Assembly (NCBI RefSeq): GCF_029714945.1
Contig: NZ_CP121634.1
Location: 7,895,001-7,959,000 of the forward strand
Direction: 5' to 3'
DNA from: Bradyrhizobium sp. CIAT3101
GTDB lineage: Bacteria; Pseudomonadota; Alphaproteobacteria; Rhizobiales; Xanthobacteraceae
DNA length: 64,000 bases
A program made the position numbers and the translations under genes. The notes under the pieces were generated by a model. It was given only the letters and a program-made list of their open reading frames with translations. It was not told the DNA's origin and searched no databases. Of the stretch, positions 8,949 through 19,919 are shown one piece after another. How positions within the stretch are numbered: position 1 is the first letter of the stretch; every line of letters begins with the position of its first letter.

Positions 8949-10172
8949 CTAAGCCACCAGCCCCTTCATCGGCCTTGCGCTTGCGCTGTCCGGGAAGACG
9001 GTCTGGGCCAGCACCTGATCCGACAGGCCGAACTGACTCTGCAGCACGCCCTTGATCACGGAGCGGAGATCGGTGGTGGGCTTGAGGTCGCGGGCCTCAT
9101 AGAGATTGGCGGGCTTGAGGCCGGGCCAGTCGGAGATGACGCGGCCGCCTTTCACGGCGCCGCCGGCGAGCAGCGCGATGGTGCCGGTGCCGTGGTCGGT
9201 ACCGTCGGTGCCGTTGATGCGCGCGGTGCGGCCGAATTCGGTGGCGACGACGACGACGGTGTCGCGCCAGCGCTCACCGAGGCCGCTTTCGAACTCGGCG
9301 AGCGCGCCGTCGAGACCGCCGAGCAGGAAGGCGAGACGCCCGACCGGGCCGCCTTCATTGGCATGCGTATCCCAACCATCGAAGGCGAGTGCGGCAATAC
9401 GCGGACCGTCATCGGCGGCCATCAGCTTCGCCGCGCCGCGCGCGACCTGGCGCATCTGGGCGACCTGATTGCCGGGCTTCGGCTTCATGTCGTCGCCGGA
9501 TGCCGCCTTTTCGAGCTGGAGACCCTGCGACAGCGCCAAGGCCAAAGCGGGATCGCGATGGCGATAGAGATCGACGAGCCGCATCGCAGTGTCGTCGTCG
9601 GCCTGCGGCAGCGCGACCGGCGCCCAGCCGACGGTCGGCGCATTGCCGCGCAGCACCAGCGGCGTGGTCGGGCCGACCGCAAGACCGCTCGACACGCGTT
9701 CGCCGCGCGGCAGCGCTTCCAGCGCGCGATTGAGCCAGCCGGACTGCACGCGGCCCGGGCCGGCATAGCCGCTCTCGAGCACGTCCTGACCGTCGAAATG
9801 CGAGCGATCGCGATACGGCGTCGCCACCGCATGAATCACCGCGGCATGCTGCGCGCGATACATCCGCGCGAATTCCGGCATCGACGGATGCAGCGCGAAG
9901 AAGCTGTCGAGCATCAGCGCGGGATGCGCGCCATCCGCCGCAAGCGCGATCGAGCCGTGCAGGCCGGCATAATCGGGATCGCCGATCGGCGCGACGGTCG
10001 CGAGCCCGTCGAGCGCGCCGCGCAGGATCACCACGACCAGGCGCGGGTCGCGTCCGTCGGCCGCGCGCGCGAATTTCGGCAAATAGGCCCAGGCCGCGAA
10101 CGAGGCGCCGCCGAGCAGAAGGCCGCGGCGCGAGGTGAGGAGCCGGTTTTCGACGCAGTCGATCATCATCAT
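8949..10172 (-). CDS. DUF1501 family secreted protein (Tat substrate)
   Basis: 407 residues. A twin-arginine signal, TSRRGLLLGGASFAAWAYLPKFARA, opens the protein, so it is exported folded. The body has the alkaline-phosphatase/sulfatase-like DUF1501 pattern, with LVVVILRGALDGLATVAP near the start, and DTVVVVATEFGRTARINGTDGTDHGTG carrying the probable metal-binding Asp and His residues. Three consecutive ATG codons (10172, 10169, 10166) overlap the stop of the DUF1800 gene, which implies translational coupling. The pair is widespread in bacteria with unknown role. Confidence 0.88.
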   Translation of the reverse strand: MMMIDCVENRLLTSRRGLLLGGASFAAWAYLPKFARAADGRDPRLVVVILRGALDGLATVAPIGDPDYAGLHGSIALAADGAHPALMLDSFFALHPSMPEFARMYRAQHAAVIHAVATPYRDRSHFDGQDVLESGYAGPGRVQSGWLNRALEALPRGERVSSGLAVGPTTPLVLRGNAPTVGWAPVALPQADDDTAMRLVDLYRHRDPALALALSQGLQLEKAASGDDMKPKPGNQVAQMRQVARGAAKLMAADDGPRIAALAFDGWDTHANEGGPVGRLAFLLGGLDGALAEFESGLGERWRDTVVVVATEFGRTARINGTDGTDHGTGTIALLAGGAVKGGRVISDWPGLKPANLYEARDLKPTTDLRSVIKGVLQSQFGLSDQVLAQTVFPDSASARPMKGLVA

Positions 10173-11752
10173 CTCCTCTGCATTTCCGGCGACATCAGCA
10201 GCAGTGCCAGCGCCTGCTGGCGCGATTCCGCGCGCTCGATGGTCTTGCGCGTTTCGACCGAGGCCGCATCCGCCGCAGCGAATTCCAGGAGATCGAGCGG
10301 ATCGATGTTGGGCCCGAGCCGCGCGCCCATCTGCGAAGCGATGTCGAGCCGGAGCTTCATGCCTTCGGGTGCGGCCCAAGCCGCAGACGTGTCGGGGAAA
10401 CCGTTCGGTCCGGCCGGCGTCCACAAGGGCTGGCCGAGCAGGTTCAGATTGTTGAGATAGAAGCCGGGATCCTCCGGCACGCGCGCGAGCAGCCGGCCGC
10501 TCGCGACCAGGAAATCGTAAGGCGAGCGCATCTTGGCCAGCGGCACCTGCCAGGCCTCGTTGGAATCGACCAGAGCGGCGGCAAGCGCCTTCAGATCGCC
10601 GTCGGTCTTGACGAAGACATCGCGCAGCCGCGCGACCAGCACGGGCGGCGGATCGTCGGCGACGAAGTGACGGACGAATTTGGTGGCGATGAAATTCGCG
10701 GTCGCGGGATGGCGCGCAATGTCGGCGAGCGCGGCCTCGCCCTGCGCAAGGCCCGTCGCCTCGTAGGTCTTGCCGAGCAGCATTTGCGGCCCGGGCTGAT
10801 GCGCATTGGCGTTGAAGACGAACGAGCCGGGCGCTCCGAGCTGACCCTGCCGGCCGGCAAAGGTCCAGCCGGTGATAATGCGCGCGAGCGAGGTGACGTC
10901 CTCCTGCGTATAGCCGCCGCCGACGCCGAGCGTATGCAGCTCCATGATCTCGCGCGCGAGATTCTCGTTCAGCCCGCGCTTTCGGTTCTGGCCCGCGCGC
11001 GAATCCGGTCCGAGCGATTGCTGGTTGTCGAGGAAGAACAGCATCGCCGGATGCTGCTCGACCGCCTTCAGCATGTCGGCGAAGCGTCCAAGCACGTGCG
11101 GGCGGATCGCCTCGCGCTCGAACGCGCCGGCCCACATCCGCGCCAGCTCGCCCTTGCTTGCGGAGATGCAGAAATGGTTGGACCAGAACACGACCAGACG
11201 CTCGGTGAAGCCGCAATCGACCATCATCGCGCGCTGCAGCCGCGCCAGTGCCTCGGCGCGAAAGGTCTTCTGGATCACGTTGAGCGGCTGCGCCGGTTTT
11301 GCAGCAGCCGGCGCGGCGGCACCGGGCTGCATGGTATCGGGCTTCATCGCAGGATCGGCAGGCTTGTTGTCGGCGGCAGGTTTGGCCTCGGCCATCTGCT
11401 GACCTGCGATCTCGGTCATCACCGTGTTGAGCGAGAGATTGCGCCGCAACTGATTGTCGGGCTTCGGATCGGCGGGCGGCTGCGGCGCCGGCGCTTCGGT
11501 GGGAGCTGCCGCCTTCGCGGCCTCGCGCGCCTGCTTGACCTGGTCCTGATAGGCGAACGCGGCTTGGCCGAGTTGCGGCGTCGATTGCAGGCCCGGCGCC
11601 TCCAGCAGCGCGCCCACCGGACGCGCCAGCTCCGCCTTCACAAAACCGCGGGGATCGGAAGCCGCATTGATGAGATCGCCGGAGGCTCCGCCGCGGGCGC
11701 CGAAGCCGAAGCGGTTCAGCGCGACGAGGGCGGCTTGCGAATCGCGGGCCAT
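10169..11752 (-). CDS. DUF1800 family protein
   Basis: 527 residues. DUF1800 hallmarks are visible: the N-terminal LVALNRFGFGARGG, RLQRAMMVDCGFTERLVVFWSNHF, NENLAREIMELHTLGVGGGYTQEDVTSLARIITGWTF and the C-terminal NFIATKFVRHFVADDPP. Residues 105-160 form a Pro/Ala-rich low-complexity insert that differs from the core. No signal peptide is seen at the N-terminus. It is the first gene of a two-gene operon with the DUF1501 protein (4-bp ATGA overlap). Known only as a conserved partner of DUF1501. Confidence 0.88.
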   Translation of the reverse strand: MARDSQAALVALNRFGFGARGGASGDLINAASDPRGFVKAELARPVGALLEAPGLQSTPQLGQAAFAYQDQVKQAREAAKAAAPTEAPAPQPPADPKPDNQLRRNLSLNTVMTEIAGQQMAEAKPAADNKPADPAMKPDTMQPGAAAPAAAKPAQPLNVIQKTFRAEALARLQRAMMVDCGFTERLVVFWSNHFCISASKGELARMWAGAFEREAIRPHVLGRFADMLKAVEQHPAMLFFLDNQQSLGPDSRAGQNRKRGLNENLAREIMELHTLGVGGGYTQEDVTSLARIITGWTFAGRQGQLGAPGSFVFNANAHQPGPQMLLGKTYEATGLAQGEAALADIARHPATANFIATKFVRHFVADDPPPVLVARLRDVFVKTDGDLKALAAALVDSNEAWQVPLAKMRSPYDFLVASGRLLARVPEDPGFYLNNLNLLGQPLWTPAGPNGFPDTSAAWAAPEGMKLRLDIASQMGARLGPNIDPLDLLEFAAADAASVETRKTIERAESRQQALALLLMSPEMQRR

Positions 11753-11866
11753 CGATTTGTCCTCCGCGCGGTGCCAACCGCTTCCCTGGTCCGGGCGTGG
11801 CGCCTAATATACCGCAGCCGGAGATGAACCCGACATGAAAATGACGGCGAGGCTTTTGCGTAAATC

Positions 11867-12070
11867 ATGACAAATCCGAAAGAAATCACGCTCCCGCAAC
11901 CGGCCCCGCGCCGCCTCGCCTGCTCCCGATGCGGCGCCGAATTCGGCTGCGATCTCTCGGGCGAGTGCTGGTGCGCCGAGGAGACGGCAAAGCTGCCGAT
12001 GCCGGTGAAGGGCGAGGATTGCCTGTGCCGGGAGTGTCTGCGGAAGGCGGCGGGGGCGACAGTATCGTAG
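11867..12070 (+). CDS. Cysteine-rich CWC family protein
   Basis: 67 residues with the CWC zinc-binding pattern: C-x2-C (ACSRCGAEFGC), then GECWC, and DCLCREC. The motif Cys-Trp-Cys names the family. It is likely a small zinc-binding cytoplasmic protein of unknown role. The final Ser-TAG is supplied by the first bases of the intergenic repeat at 12066. Confidence 0.8.
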   Translation: MTNPKEITLPQPAPRRLACSRCGAEFGCDLSGECWCAEETAKLPMPVKGEDCLCRECLRKAAGATVS

Positions 12071-12143
12071 GGTGGGCAAAGCGAAGCGTGCCCACCATTT
12101 TCATTGCGTGGGCACGGCGCTCTGCGCCTTTGCCCACCCTACG
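12066..12143. repeat. CGTAGGGTGGGCAAAG inverted repeat, copy 1
   Basis: The element starts CGTAGGGTGGGCAAAG and ends with its exact inverse CTTTGCCCACCCTACG, with a second inner pair around GTGCCCACC and GTGGGCAC. Copies 2 (34322-34411) and 3 (38666-38756) have the same architecture but different centres. The TAG inside the left end is the stop codon of the CWC gene. Confidence 0.85.
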
Positions 12144-12147
12144 AAGT

Positions 12148-12846
12148 CTACACAGCAAACCCCGGCGACTTCCGCGCCATGCCGTCGAACGCATCGAGCA
12201 GCTTCTCGCGCCAGGCATAGACGGGATCATCGGCCTCGATCAGCTTGAACGGGCTCACCACGCGCGCCCACTGGAAGCCGCCGAACACGATGTAGTCGGC
12301 ATAGTTCGGCGCGGCGCCGCCGAGATAGGCTTGCGTCTTGAACGTCTGCCGCATGATCTCCAGCGATTTGCGGAACGCGACGACACCGCTGTCGCGGCTC
12401 GCCATGATCTCTTCCAGCCTCTTGCCGCCGAAACGAGCCTCGCGCGATTGGCGAAAATAGGCGGCATCGACCTCGGCGAGATTGTTCGGGATGTCGGCGA
12501 TGATCAGCGGAAAGATGCCGCCGACGATGGCGATGTCGCCCCAGGCATTGATCATGCGCGCCATGGCGCGCCCGCCCTCGCCGCCGAACAGCGATGGGCG
12601 ATCGGGGAAATTGTCTTCGAGATAGTTCGCGATCGCCCAGGAATCGACCACGGGCTTGTCGTGATGCAGCAGCACCGGAACCTTCTCCGAGCCGTGCGGC
12701 GCGATCATGCTCTTCTCGGTGAAGCGCCAAGGCAGCGAGTCCGCCGTCAGCCCCTTGTGCGCGAGCGCCATCCGCGTGCGCCAGCAATAGGGACTGAAGG
12801 GGCGCGAGGCGTCGGTGCCGACGAGTTCGAAGAGCTTGAGCGACAT
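12148..12846 (-). CDS. Glutathione S-transferase family protein
   Basis: 232 residues. The N-terminal thioredoxin-like domain contains SPYCWRTRMALAHKGL, SEKVPVLLHHDKPVVDSWAIANYLED (cis-Pro and Ser contacts). The helical C-terminal half contains LGGAAPNYADYIVFGGFQWAR. The pattern fits the GST subgroup that includes beta-etherase-like and YfcG-like enzymes. A possible role is detoxification or aromatic catabolism, but no substrate is indicated. It lies between two intergenic repeats. Confidence 0.88.
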   Translation of the reverse strand: MSLKLFELVGTDASRPFSPYCWRTRMALAHKGLTADSLPWRFTEKSMIAPHGSEKVPVLLHHDKPVVDSWAIANYLEDNFPDRPSLFGGEGGRAMARMINAWGDIAIVGGIFPLIIADIPNNLAEVDAAYFRQSREARFGGKRLEEIMASRDSGVVAFRKSLEIMRQTFKTQAYLGGAAPNYADYIVFGGFQWARVVSPFKLIEADDPVYAWREKLLDAFDGMARKSPGFAV

Positions 12847-12856
12847 GGTGGTGTTC

Positions 12857-12937
12857 CGTCATTGCGAGCGCAGCGAAGCAATCCAGTCTGCCGCTGCGGA
12901 GACATTCTGGATTGCTTCGCTTGCGCTCGCAATGACG
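12857..12937. repeat. CGTCATTGCGAGCG inverted repeat
   Basis: The left arm CGTCATTGCGAGCGCAGCG plus AAGCAATCCAG is inverted at the right end (CTGGATTGCTTCGC, CGCTCGCAATGACG), with a short loop. This palindromic element is common in alphaproteobacterial intergenic DNA. It lies 11 bp upstream of the GST start, so it is inside its leader. Confidence 0.8.
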
Positions 12938-12945
12938 TTGTGGCG

Positions 12946-13176
12946 TCACCGCCCGTGGGTTCGCAGCCACCTTTCGCCGTCTTCCGTCACCGCGATGATC
13001 AGGCCGATGCCGGGCAGCGTCTCGCGCGCGACGAAGCCGCGATCGGCGGCGTCCTCCCAGATGGTGAGGCGCGGGCACGAGGTCTTCCAGGTCGAGATCA
13101 CCTCGGCATAGGCGCGCGGCTCGCGCGCGATCCATTCGACGAAGTCCAGCACCAGCGGGTCGGCGGTCTCGCTCAT
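12946..13176 (-). CDS. Small conserved hypothetical protein (76 aa)
   Basis: MSETADPLVLDFVEWIAREPRAY opens a compact soluble protein. The ATG at 13176 overlaps the TauE/SafE stop (ATGA), indicating one operon and coupled translation. The sequence looks like a small winged-helix-like or D-3-phosphoglycerate dehydrogenase-linked hypothetical family (IWEDAADRGFVARETLPGIGLIIAVTEDGERWL), but I cannot name it securely. Its role may be tied to the exporter. Confidence 0.65.
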   Translation of the reverse strand: MSETADPLVLDFVEWIAREPRAYAEVISTWKTSCPRLTIWEDAADRGFVARETLPGIGLIIAVTEDGERWLRTHGR

Positions 13177-13952
13177 TGCAAACCTCCCTTGTCGAAGGCA
13201 GCCAGCACCGGCGTGCGAAGCAGGAGCCAGCCACCATAGGCGATGTAATAGCAGGCGATGGTGGTGATCAGCTTGTTCGACCAGGCGATGAATTGCTGAT
13301 CGGTCATGGCTTCGAGAATGCGCCGCGCCAGCGAGGTGCCGATCATCGAGGCTGCAATGGCGATACCGGCGAGGACGGGATCGAGCGTCGCGGCCTGGTC
13401 GATGATTCCGCCGAAATAGATCAGCTTGGTGAAATGGCTGACGAGCTGGCACATCGCCTTGGTCGCCACCTTCTCGCGCCGGCCGAAATCGCCGCCGAGA
13501 AAGAAGGTGTCGAGCAGCGGACCGGAGACGCCGGTCATCAGCATCAGGCCCATGCAGATCGTGCCGTAGACGGTGCCCTGCCAGAGGCGGTCCGGATCGG
13601 GCTTGATATTCGTCGGCAGCAGCCGCGCCATGAACGGCGTGGCACCGAGCATCAGGAGCGCCATCGGCTTGTCCGGCACGTAGCGGGTGAGCGACCAGGC
13701 CGCCAGCGCGATGGCCGCGCCGACCATGTAGTTCGCGACCGGCCGCCAGCGGATATGGGCGCGCCACAGCAGCGCGCGCCAGCCGTTGGAAGCCATCTGC
13801 GTGATCGCGTGCAGCACCATCGCGGTCGGCAGCGGCATCAGCGCCAGCAGCACGCCGATCAGGATCAGCCCGCCCGCCATGCCGAACAACCCCGACAGGA
13901 ACGCCGTGGCGACCATCAGCAATCCGAGGGCAGCGATCATGATGGGCGTCAC
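13173..13952 (-). CDS. Sulfite exporter TauE/SafE family protein
   Basis: 259 residues with seven to eight hydrophobic helices. Helix 1 (IMIAALGLLMVATAFLSGLFGMAGGLILIGVLLALMP, read in pieces) carries the SGLFGMAGG motif of the first TauE/SafE repeat, and GVSGPLLDTFFLGG marks the second. Members export sulfite, sulfoacetate or related anions. It faces a LysR-type gene across a 190-bp region that contains a dyad, so induction by that regulator is plausible. Confidence 0.87.
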   Translation of the reverse strand: MTPIMIAALGLLMVATAFLSGLFGMAGGLILIGVLLALMPLPTAMVLHAITQMASNGWRALLWRAHIRWRPVANYMVGAAIALAAWSLTRYVPDKPMALLMLGATPFMARLLPTNIKPDPDRLWQGTVYGTICMGLMLMTGVSGPLLDTFFLGGDFGRREKVATKAMCQLVSHFTKLIYFGGIIDQAATLDPVLAGIAIAASMIGTSLARRILEAMTDQQFIAWSNKLITTIACYYIAYGGWLLLRTPVLAAFDKGGLQ

Positions 13953-14048
13953 GCGAGGGGTCTCCTATTGGAATGGTCAGGGACGCAGACTGCTCAATCC
14001 CCTTCGCCCCGTTTGGGGGAGAAGCGAAGAAGGGCGCCTCCGGCTCAA

Positions 14049-14069
14049 ATCAGCATGAATTACGCTGAT
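14049..14069. promoter_or_regulatory. Dyad in TauE/LysR intergenic region, candidate LysR operator
   Basis: ATCAGC (14049-14054) and GCTGAT (14064-14069) form a perfect 6-bp inverted repeat around a 9-nt AT-rich spacer. It lies between the divergent tauE-like and LysR genes, 77 bp upstream of the preferred LysR start. Its size and position match a LysR box (T-N11-A type). Confidence 0.45.
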
Positions 14070-14145
14070 ATTTGTGCCTCGCTTGCTCCGTTCGGGCAAA
14101 CTGAGTTATCTTGCCCTGGCATCAGCTTTCCTGAGGGTCCTTCGG

Positions 14146-15060
14146 TTGCGGCGGCTGCTCTTTCTCAACGGCATCAAGGCATTCGAGGCGGCGGCGCGGA
14201 CCGGCAGCTTCGCCGCGGCCGGCGTCGAGCTGAGCGTGTCGGCGGCCGCCGTCAGCCGCATGGTGCATCTGCTGGAAGAGCGGCTCGGCGTCGCGCTGTT
14301 CGAGCGCAAGGCCAACAAGCTCGTGCTGACGCAGGCGGGCCGCGCCTATCAGAGCGGCCTGACGCCGATCTTCGACGCGCTCGCCAGCCTCACCGCACAG
14401 GTGACGGCGCCCTCCGGCGTTCGCGTGCTCACCATCGGAGTCGGACATACGTTCGCGATGCGCTGGCTGATCCCGCGGCTGTCGGAGTTTCGCAGCGAGG
14501 AGCCCGACATCGAGGTGCGCTTCACCACCGGCGGCGCCGAGGTGCCGTTCGGCGAGGATTGGAGCTGTGGCATCAAGCTTGGCACCGGCGACTGGCCAGG
14601 GCTCGTCGCCGAGCCGCTGTTCGCCGGCGACCTCACGCCGGTCTGCGTGCCGCGCCTCGCCTCCGGCCTGAAACGCCCGGCCGATCTCAAAGGCCCGAGC
14701 CTGATCCGCGTCACCCATTCAACCGAGGACTGGCCGATCTGGCTGAAAGCCGCGGGCCTGCCCCGCATCAATGCGCGCGGGCCGGAGTTCCAGTTCTATG
14801 GCCAGGCGCTCCAGGCCGCCGCCGACGGGCTCGGCATCGCCATGGGCATCCGGCCCTATATCGACGACGATCTCGCCGCCGGACGCCTGATCGCGCCGTT
14901 CGACCTCTCGGTGCCAAAAGGCATGCGCTGGTACCTGCTCTACCGCAGCTTTCAGACCGAACAGCGCGATTTTGCCGCGTTCCGCCGCTGGATCATGCGT
15001 TCCGCAGCGGAACCCGCAGCCCGGCCGCGCCGGTCGAGCCGCGCCGCCGGACGGGGCTAG
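14146..15060 (+). CDS. LysR family transcriptional regulator (GcvA-like)
   Basis: About 304 residues. The N-terminal winged helix-turn-helix reads LNGIKAFEAAARTGSFAAAGVELSVSAAAVSRMVHLLEERLGVALFER, and the co-inducer domain starts at VLTIGVGHTFAMRWLIPRL. The pattern SAAAVSRMVHLLEERLG places it near GcvA-type regulators. I chose TTG 14146 because family members begin only a few residues before LNGIKAF and GAGGG lies 10 nt upstream; a longer frame opens at ATG 14074. It faces TauE/SafE, its likely target. Confidence 0.87.
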   Translation: MRRLLFLNGIKAFEAAARTGSFAAAGVELSVSAAAVSRMVHLLEERLGVALFERKANKLVLTQAGRAYQSGLTPIFDALASLTAQVTAPSGVRVLTIGVGHTFAMRWLIPRLSEFRSEEPDIEVRFTTGGAEVPFGEDWSCGIKLGTGDWPGLVAEPLFAGDLTPVCVPRLASGLKRPADLKGPSLIRVTHSTEDWPIWLKAAGLPRINARGPEFQFYGQALQAAADGLGIAMGIRPYIDDDLAAGRLIAPFDLSVPKGMRWYLLYRSFQTEQRDFAAFRRWIMRSAAEPAARPRRSSRAAGRG

Positions 15061-15070
15061 ATTCTTGTTT

Positions 15071-15120
15071 TGACGCGTTTTCTTTACGCGAACCGGTATC
15101 CACTTCGCTCGAAAACGCTC
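15071..15120. repeat. GCGTTTTC palindromic rhizobial repeat
   Basis: GCGTTTTC (15075-15082) is inverted as GAAAACGC (15111-15118), and the region between carries ACGCGAACCGGTATCCACTT, a sequence I know from repeated Bradyrhizobium intergenic elements. It follows the LysR gene. Confidence 0.6.
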
Positions 15121-15234
15121 TGGCCCATCACCCGATCGGGTGAAAAAGCCGGCCGCGTGTGAACGGCTTCACATTTCGAAATCCGCAAACGTGGTCCTCT
15201 AACCCTCCGACAAGAGAGCATTTGGGGACTACCT

Positions 15235-15462
15235 ATGACGACCCTTTACGACGGCTTTGACATCGAATCCTTCGAAGCTGGCAAGGGACTGTGGCACGCC
15301 CGGATCCGGCGCGCCGATTTCAGCCCGGTTGCCATCGACGGTGTGCTGTTTCCGGCCATGGAAGTCGGCTTCGCCTGGCCCGATCCCGACGCCGCGATCG
15401 CGGACGCCAAGCATCACATCGATCGCTTCCGCCGACGCGCCGACGACATCGACGACGAATAG
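15235..15462 (+). CDS. Conserved hypothetical protein (75 aa)
   Basis: A soluble acidic protein: MTTLYDGFDIESFEAGKGLWHARIRR, a beta-rich first half, and a C-terminal helix AAIADAKHHIDRFRRRADDID. No known domain. GGGACTACCT precedes the ATG. It is probably cotranscribed with the zinc-ribbon gene 44 bp downstream. Confidence 0.6.
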   Translation: MTTLYDGFDIESFEAGKGLWHARIRRADFSPVAIDGVLFPAMEVGFAWPDPDAAIADAKHHIDRFRRRADDIDDE

Positions 15463-15505
15463 ACCTGTCGAACGACAGCGAGGCGCCACAGGGGGACACC
15501 GGTTG

Positions 15506-15736
15506 ATGTCGGTCATCGATTTCGAAGACGGTCCGCGGCCGCGGATTTATTCGCGCAAGGTGCTGGCGATATGCCCGGAATGTAACGGCGATCTCACGGT
15601 CCTCCGTGTGATCGGCGGCCGCGCCGGGTGCGAGTACTGGACCATGCGCTGCACCGATTGCGGCGGGATCCATCTCGACATCCTCGAGCCGCGCCTGACG
15701 GTCGTGGACGGCGACGGACCGCTGCCGGCGGCATAG
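15506..15736 (+). CDS. Zinc-ribbon-like protein (76 aa)
   Basis: Two cysteine pairs are visible, ICPEC (residues 22-26) and CTDC (residues 49-52), with an additional Cys in GCEYW, as expected for a small zinc ribbon (a treble-clef or rubredoxin-like knuckle). GGGGGA lies 9 nt before ATG 15506. A longer in-frame opening at 15257 overlaps the previous gene and was rejected. Function unknown. Confidence 0.6.
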   Translation: MSVIDFEDGPRPRIYSRKVLAICPECNGDLTVLRVIGGRAGCEYWTMRCTDCGGIHLDILEPRLTVVDGDGPLPAA

Positions 15737-15828
15737 TCGCGCCCCTGCTGCCAACCTGCTGTCAGCAGCCTGCGTGTGGACGGGTATTCGCCCTTTTCTG
15801 AGGGGCGGACTCGTCCCATATTCGGGGC

Positions 15829-18792
<2,964 letters not shown>

Positions 18793-18836
18793 GCGACTGC
18801 ATATCGTCCGCACTTGTCGTGACCATGGATTCTCAG

Positions 18837-18854
18837 ATGCGCAATTGCGCATCA
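18837..18854. repeat. TGCGCAATTGCGCA palindrome, copy 1
   Basis: GATGCGCAATTGCGCATC is a perfect 18-bp palindrome in the intergenic space after uvrB. The same 14-bp core occurs at 23503-23518 inside a larger inverted repeat. Confidence 0.6.
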
Positions 18855-18905
18855 TAGCTCGCCGGTGTGCGCCGCTCCGGAAATGACGTGGCGGATTGAG
18901 GCTCC

Positions 18906-19292
18906 TCACCCCACGCTCGCCGTCACCACCGCCATCACGGACAGCAGCAGCACGATGGTCACGAGCTGGAGCGAGGCGACCGGGTGGGTGCGCCATTCGG
19001 TGATCTTGTCGGAGAGCGACAGGGTGCCATCGAAGAAACTTGGCTCGTAGAGAGTCTTGAACAGGGCCGGGAAGATCGGCCCGAGCGTGACCGCGATGGT
19101 CGCATGAACCAGCGAGGCGAAGGCGACGAAGATGGCGACGCCGGGGTCGCCGACGAGGTCGTGATTGCCGCACAGCTTGAGCAGCAGCGCGGCGGCGGCG
19201 AAGGTCGGGAAGCTCTGCAGGATCGCGGTCAGCGCAAAGCCCTCGAGCGCGTTGCGCAGGCGGGACTTTCGCGCAGCGGCGGTGACGGCCAT
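18906..19292 (-). CDS. Membrane protein, three to four helices (128 aa)
   Basis: ATG 19292 follows GGGAGACGTGCC and was preferred over an upstream ATG (19313). Hydrophobic segments are ALEGFALTAILQSFPTFAAAALLL, GVAIFVAFASLVHATIAVTLGPIF and LVTIVLLLSVMAVVTASVG. Length and pattern match no family I know. It is on the minus strand, opposite uvrB, and shares its direction with two further small proteins up to 19919. Confidence 0.55.
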   Translation of the reverse strand: MAVTAAARKSRLRNALEGFALTAILQSFPTFAAAALLLKLCGNHDLVGDPGVAIFVAFASLVHATIAVTLGPIFPALFKTLYEPSFFDGTLSLSDKITEWRTHPVASLQLVTIVLLLSVMAVVTASVG

Positions 19293-19402
19293 GGCACGTC
19301 TCCCTGATGACATGCGGATAATGTTAGCCGCGATGTCAAAAGCGAGATGTGAGCTGGCTCACGCGGTGCCGGGGCCCGCGGCGTGAAGCCGGCTGAAGGA
19401 AC

Positions 19403-19585
19403 TCAGAGCTGGCGGAAGAAGACGAGATAGATGGCGAGGCCAATCGTCGAGAACGACAGCAAGACGCTGAGCCAATTGTATTTGACGCCCTGCGAACGGG
19501 ACGCGTTTCCCACGAAAGCGACGACGCAATAGAGGAACACGATTGCGACGACGACGACGCCCCACAAGGACTTCCCGACGTCCAT
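19403..19585 (-). CDS. Small membrane protein (60 aa)
   Basis: Two hydrophobic helices, LWGVVVVAIVFLYCVVAFVG and WLSVLLSFSTIGLAIYLVFF, separated by a basic loop (NASRSQGVKYN). No domain is recognised. A clean ATG-to-stop frame in a region that otherwise has no gene supports reality. Confidence 0.5.
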   Translation of the reverse strand: MDVGKSLWGVVVVAIVFLYCVVAFVGNASRSQGVKYNWLSVLLSFSTIGLAIYLVFFRQL

Positions 19586-19682
19586 CGTTCCCTCGCCCGA
19601 CTCAACCCCAGCGTTTGCGGCTGGAATTTACCATCGGCACGACCTGGACAGAAGGCCGCCGGTGCGAGGTTTTTCGGCGTCT

Positions 19683-19919
19683 CTACAGCTTGCCCTGCCC
19701 GTTCACCTGGCTCTGCTGTTGCTGCTGCTTGTCCTGCTCGTTGGCGCGGTGGCGGCCGTAGAGGCAGCCGGCGGCAGCGCCGAGCACGCCATGATGGCCG
19801 GCATAATGGCCGGCGACGCCGCCGACCACGGCGCCTTTGATGCAGCCCTTGGCGTTGGCGGCGGAGCTCGCGCCTAGCATGAGCAGCGCGGCAGTGACGG
19901 CGATGAGCGGGGATTTCAT
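19683..19919 (-). CDS. Small secreted Gly-rich protein (78 aa)
   Basis: ATG 19919 follows GGAGAC 10 nt upstream. The protein has a Sec signal MKSPLIAVTAALLMLGASSAANA with an AxA site, then a glycine-zipper-like stretch CIKGAVVGGVAGHYAGHHGVLGAAAGC with paired cysteines, and a Gln-rich tail (DKQQQQQSQVNGQ). It resembles glycine-zipper outer-membrane or periplasmic proteins; a direct family assignment is not possible. Confidence 0.6.
   Translation of the reverse strand: MKSPLIAVTAALLMLGASSAANAKGCIKGAVVGGVAGHYAGHHGVLGAAAGCLYGRHRANEQDKQQQQQSQVNGQGKL

Noticed and set aside
8949..11777. One 942-codon frame joining the DUF1501 gene with upstream sequence
   Set aside because: The part before ATG 10172 is out of frame with the DUF1800 gene, which has a recognisable protein; so the fusion is only a frame shadow.
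13176..15143. A 655-codon plus-strand frame across tauE and lysR
   Set aside because: It covers two well-supported genes on different strands and reads as repetitive Arg/Gln/His-rich protein with no motif.
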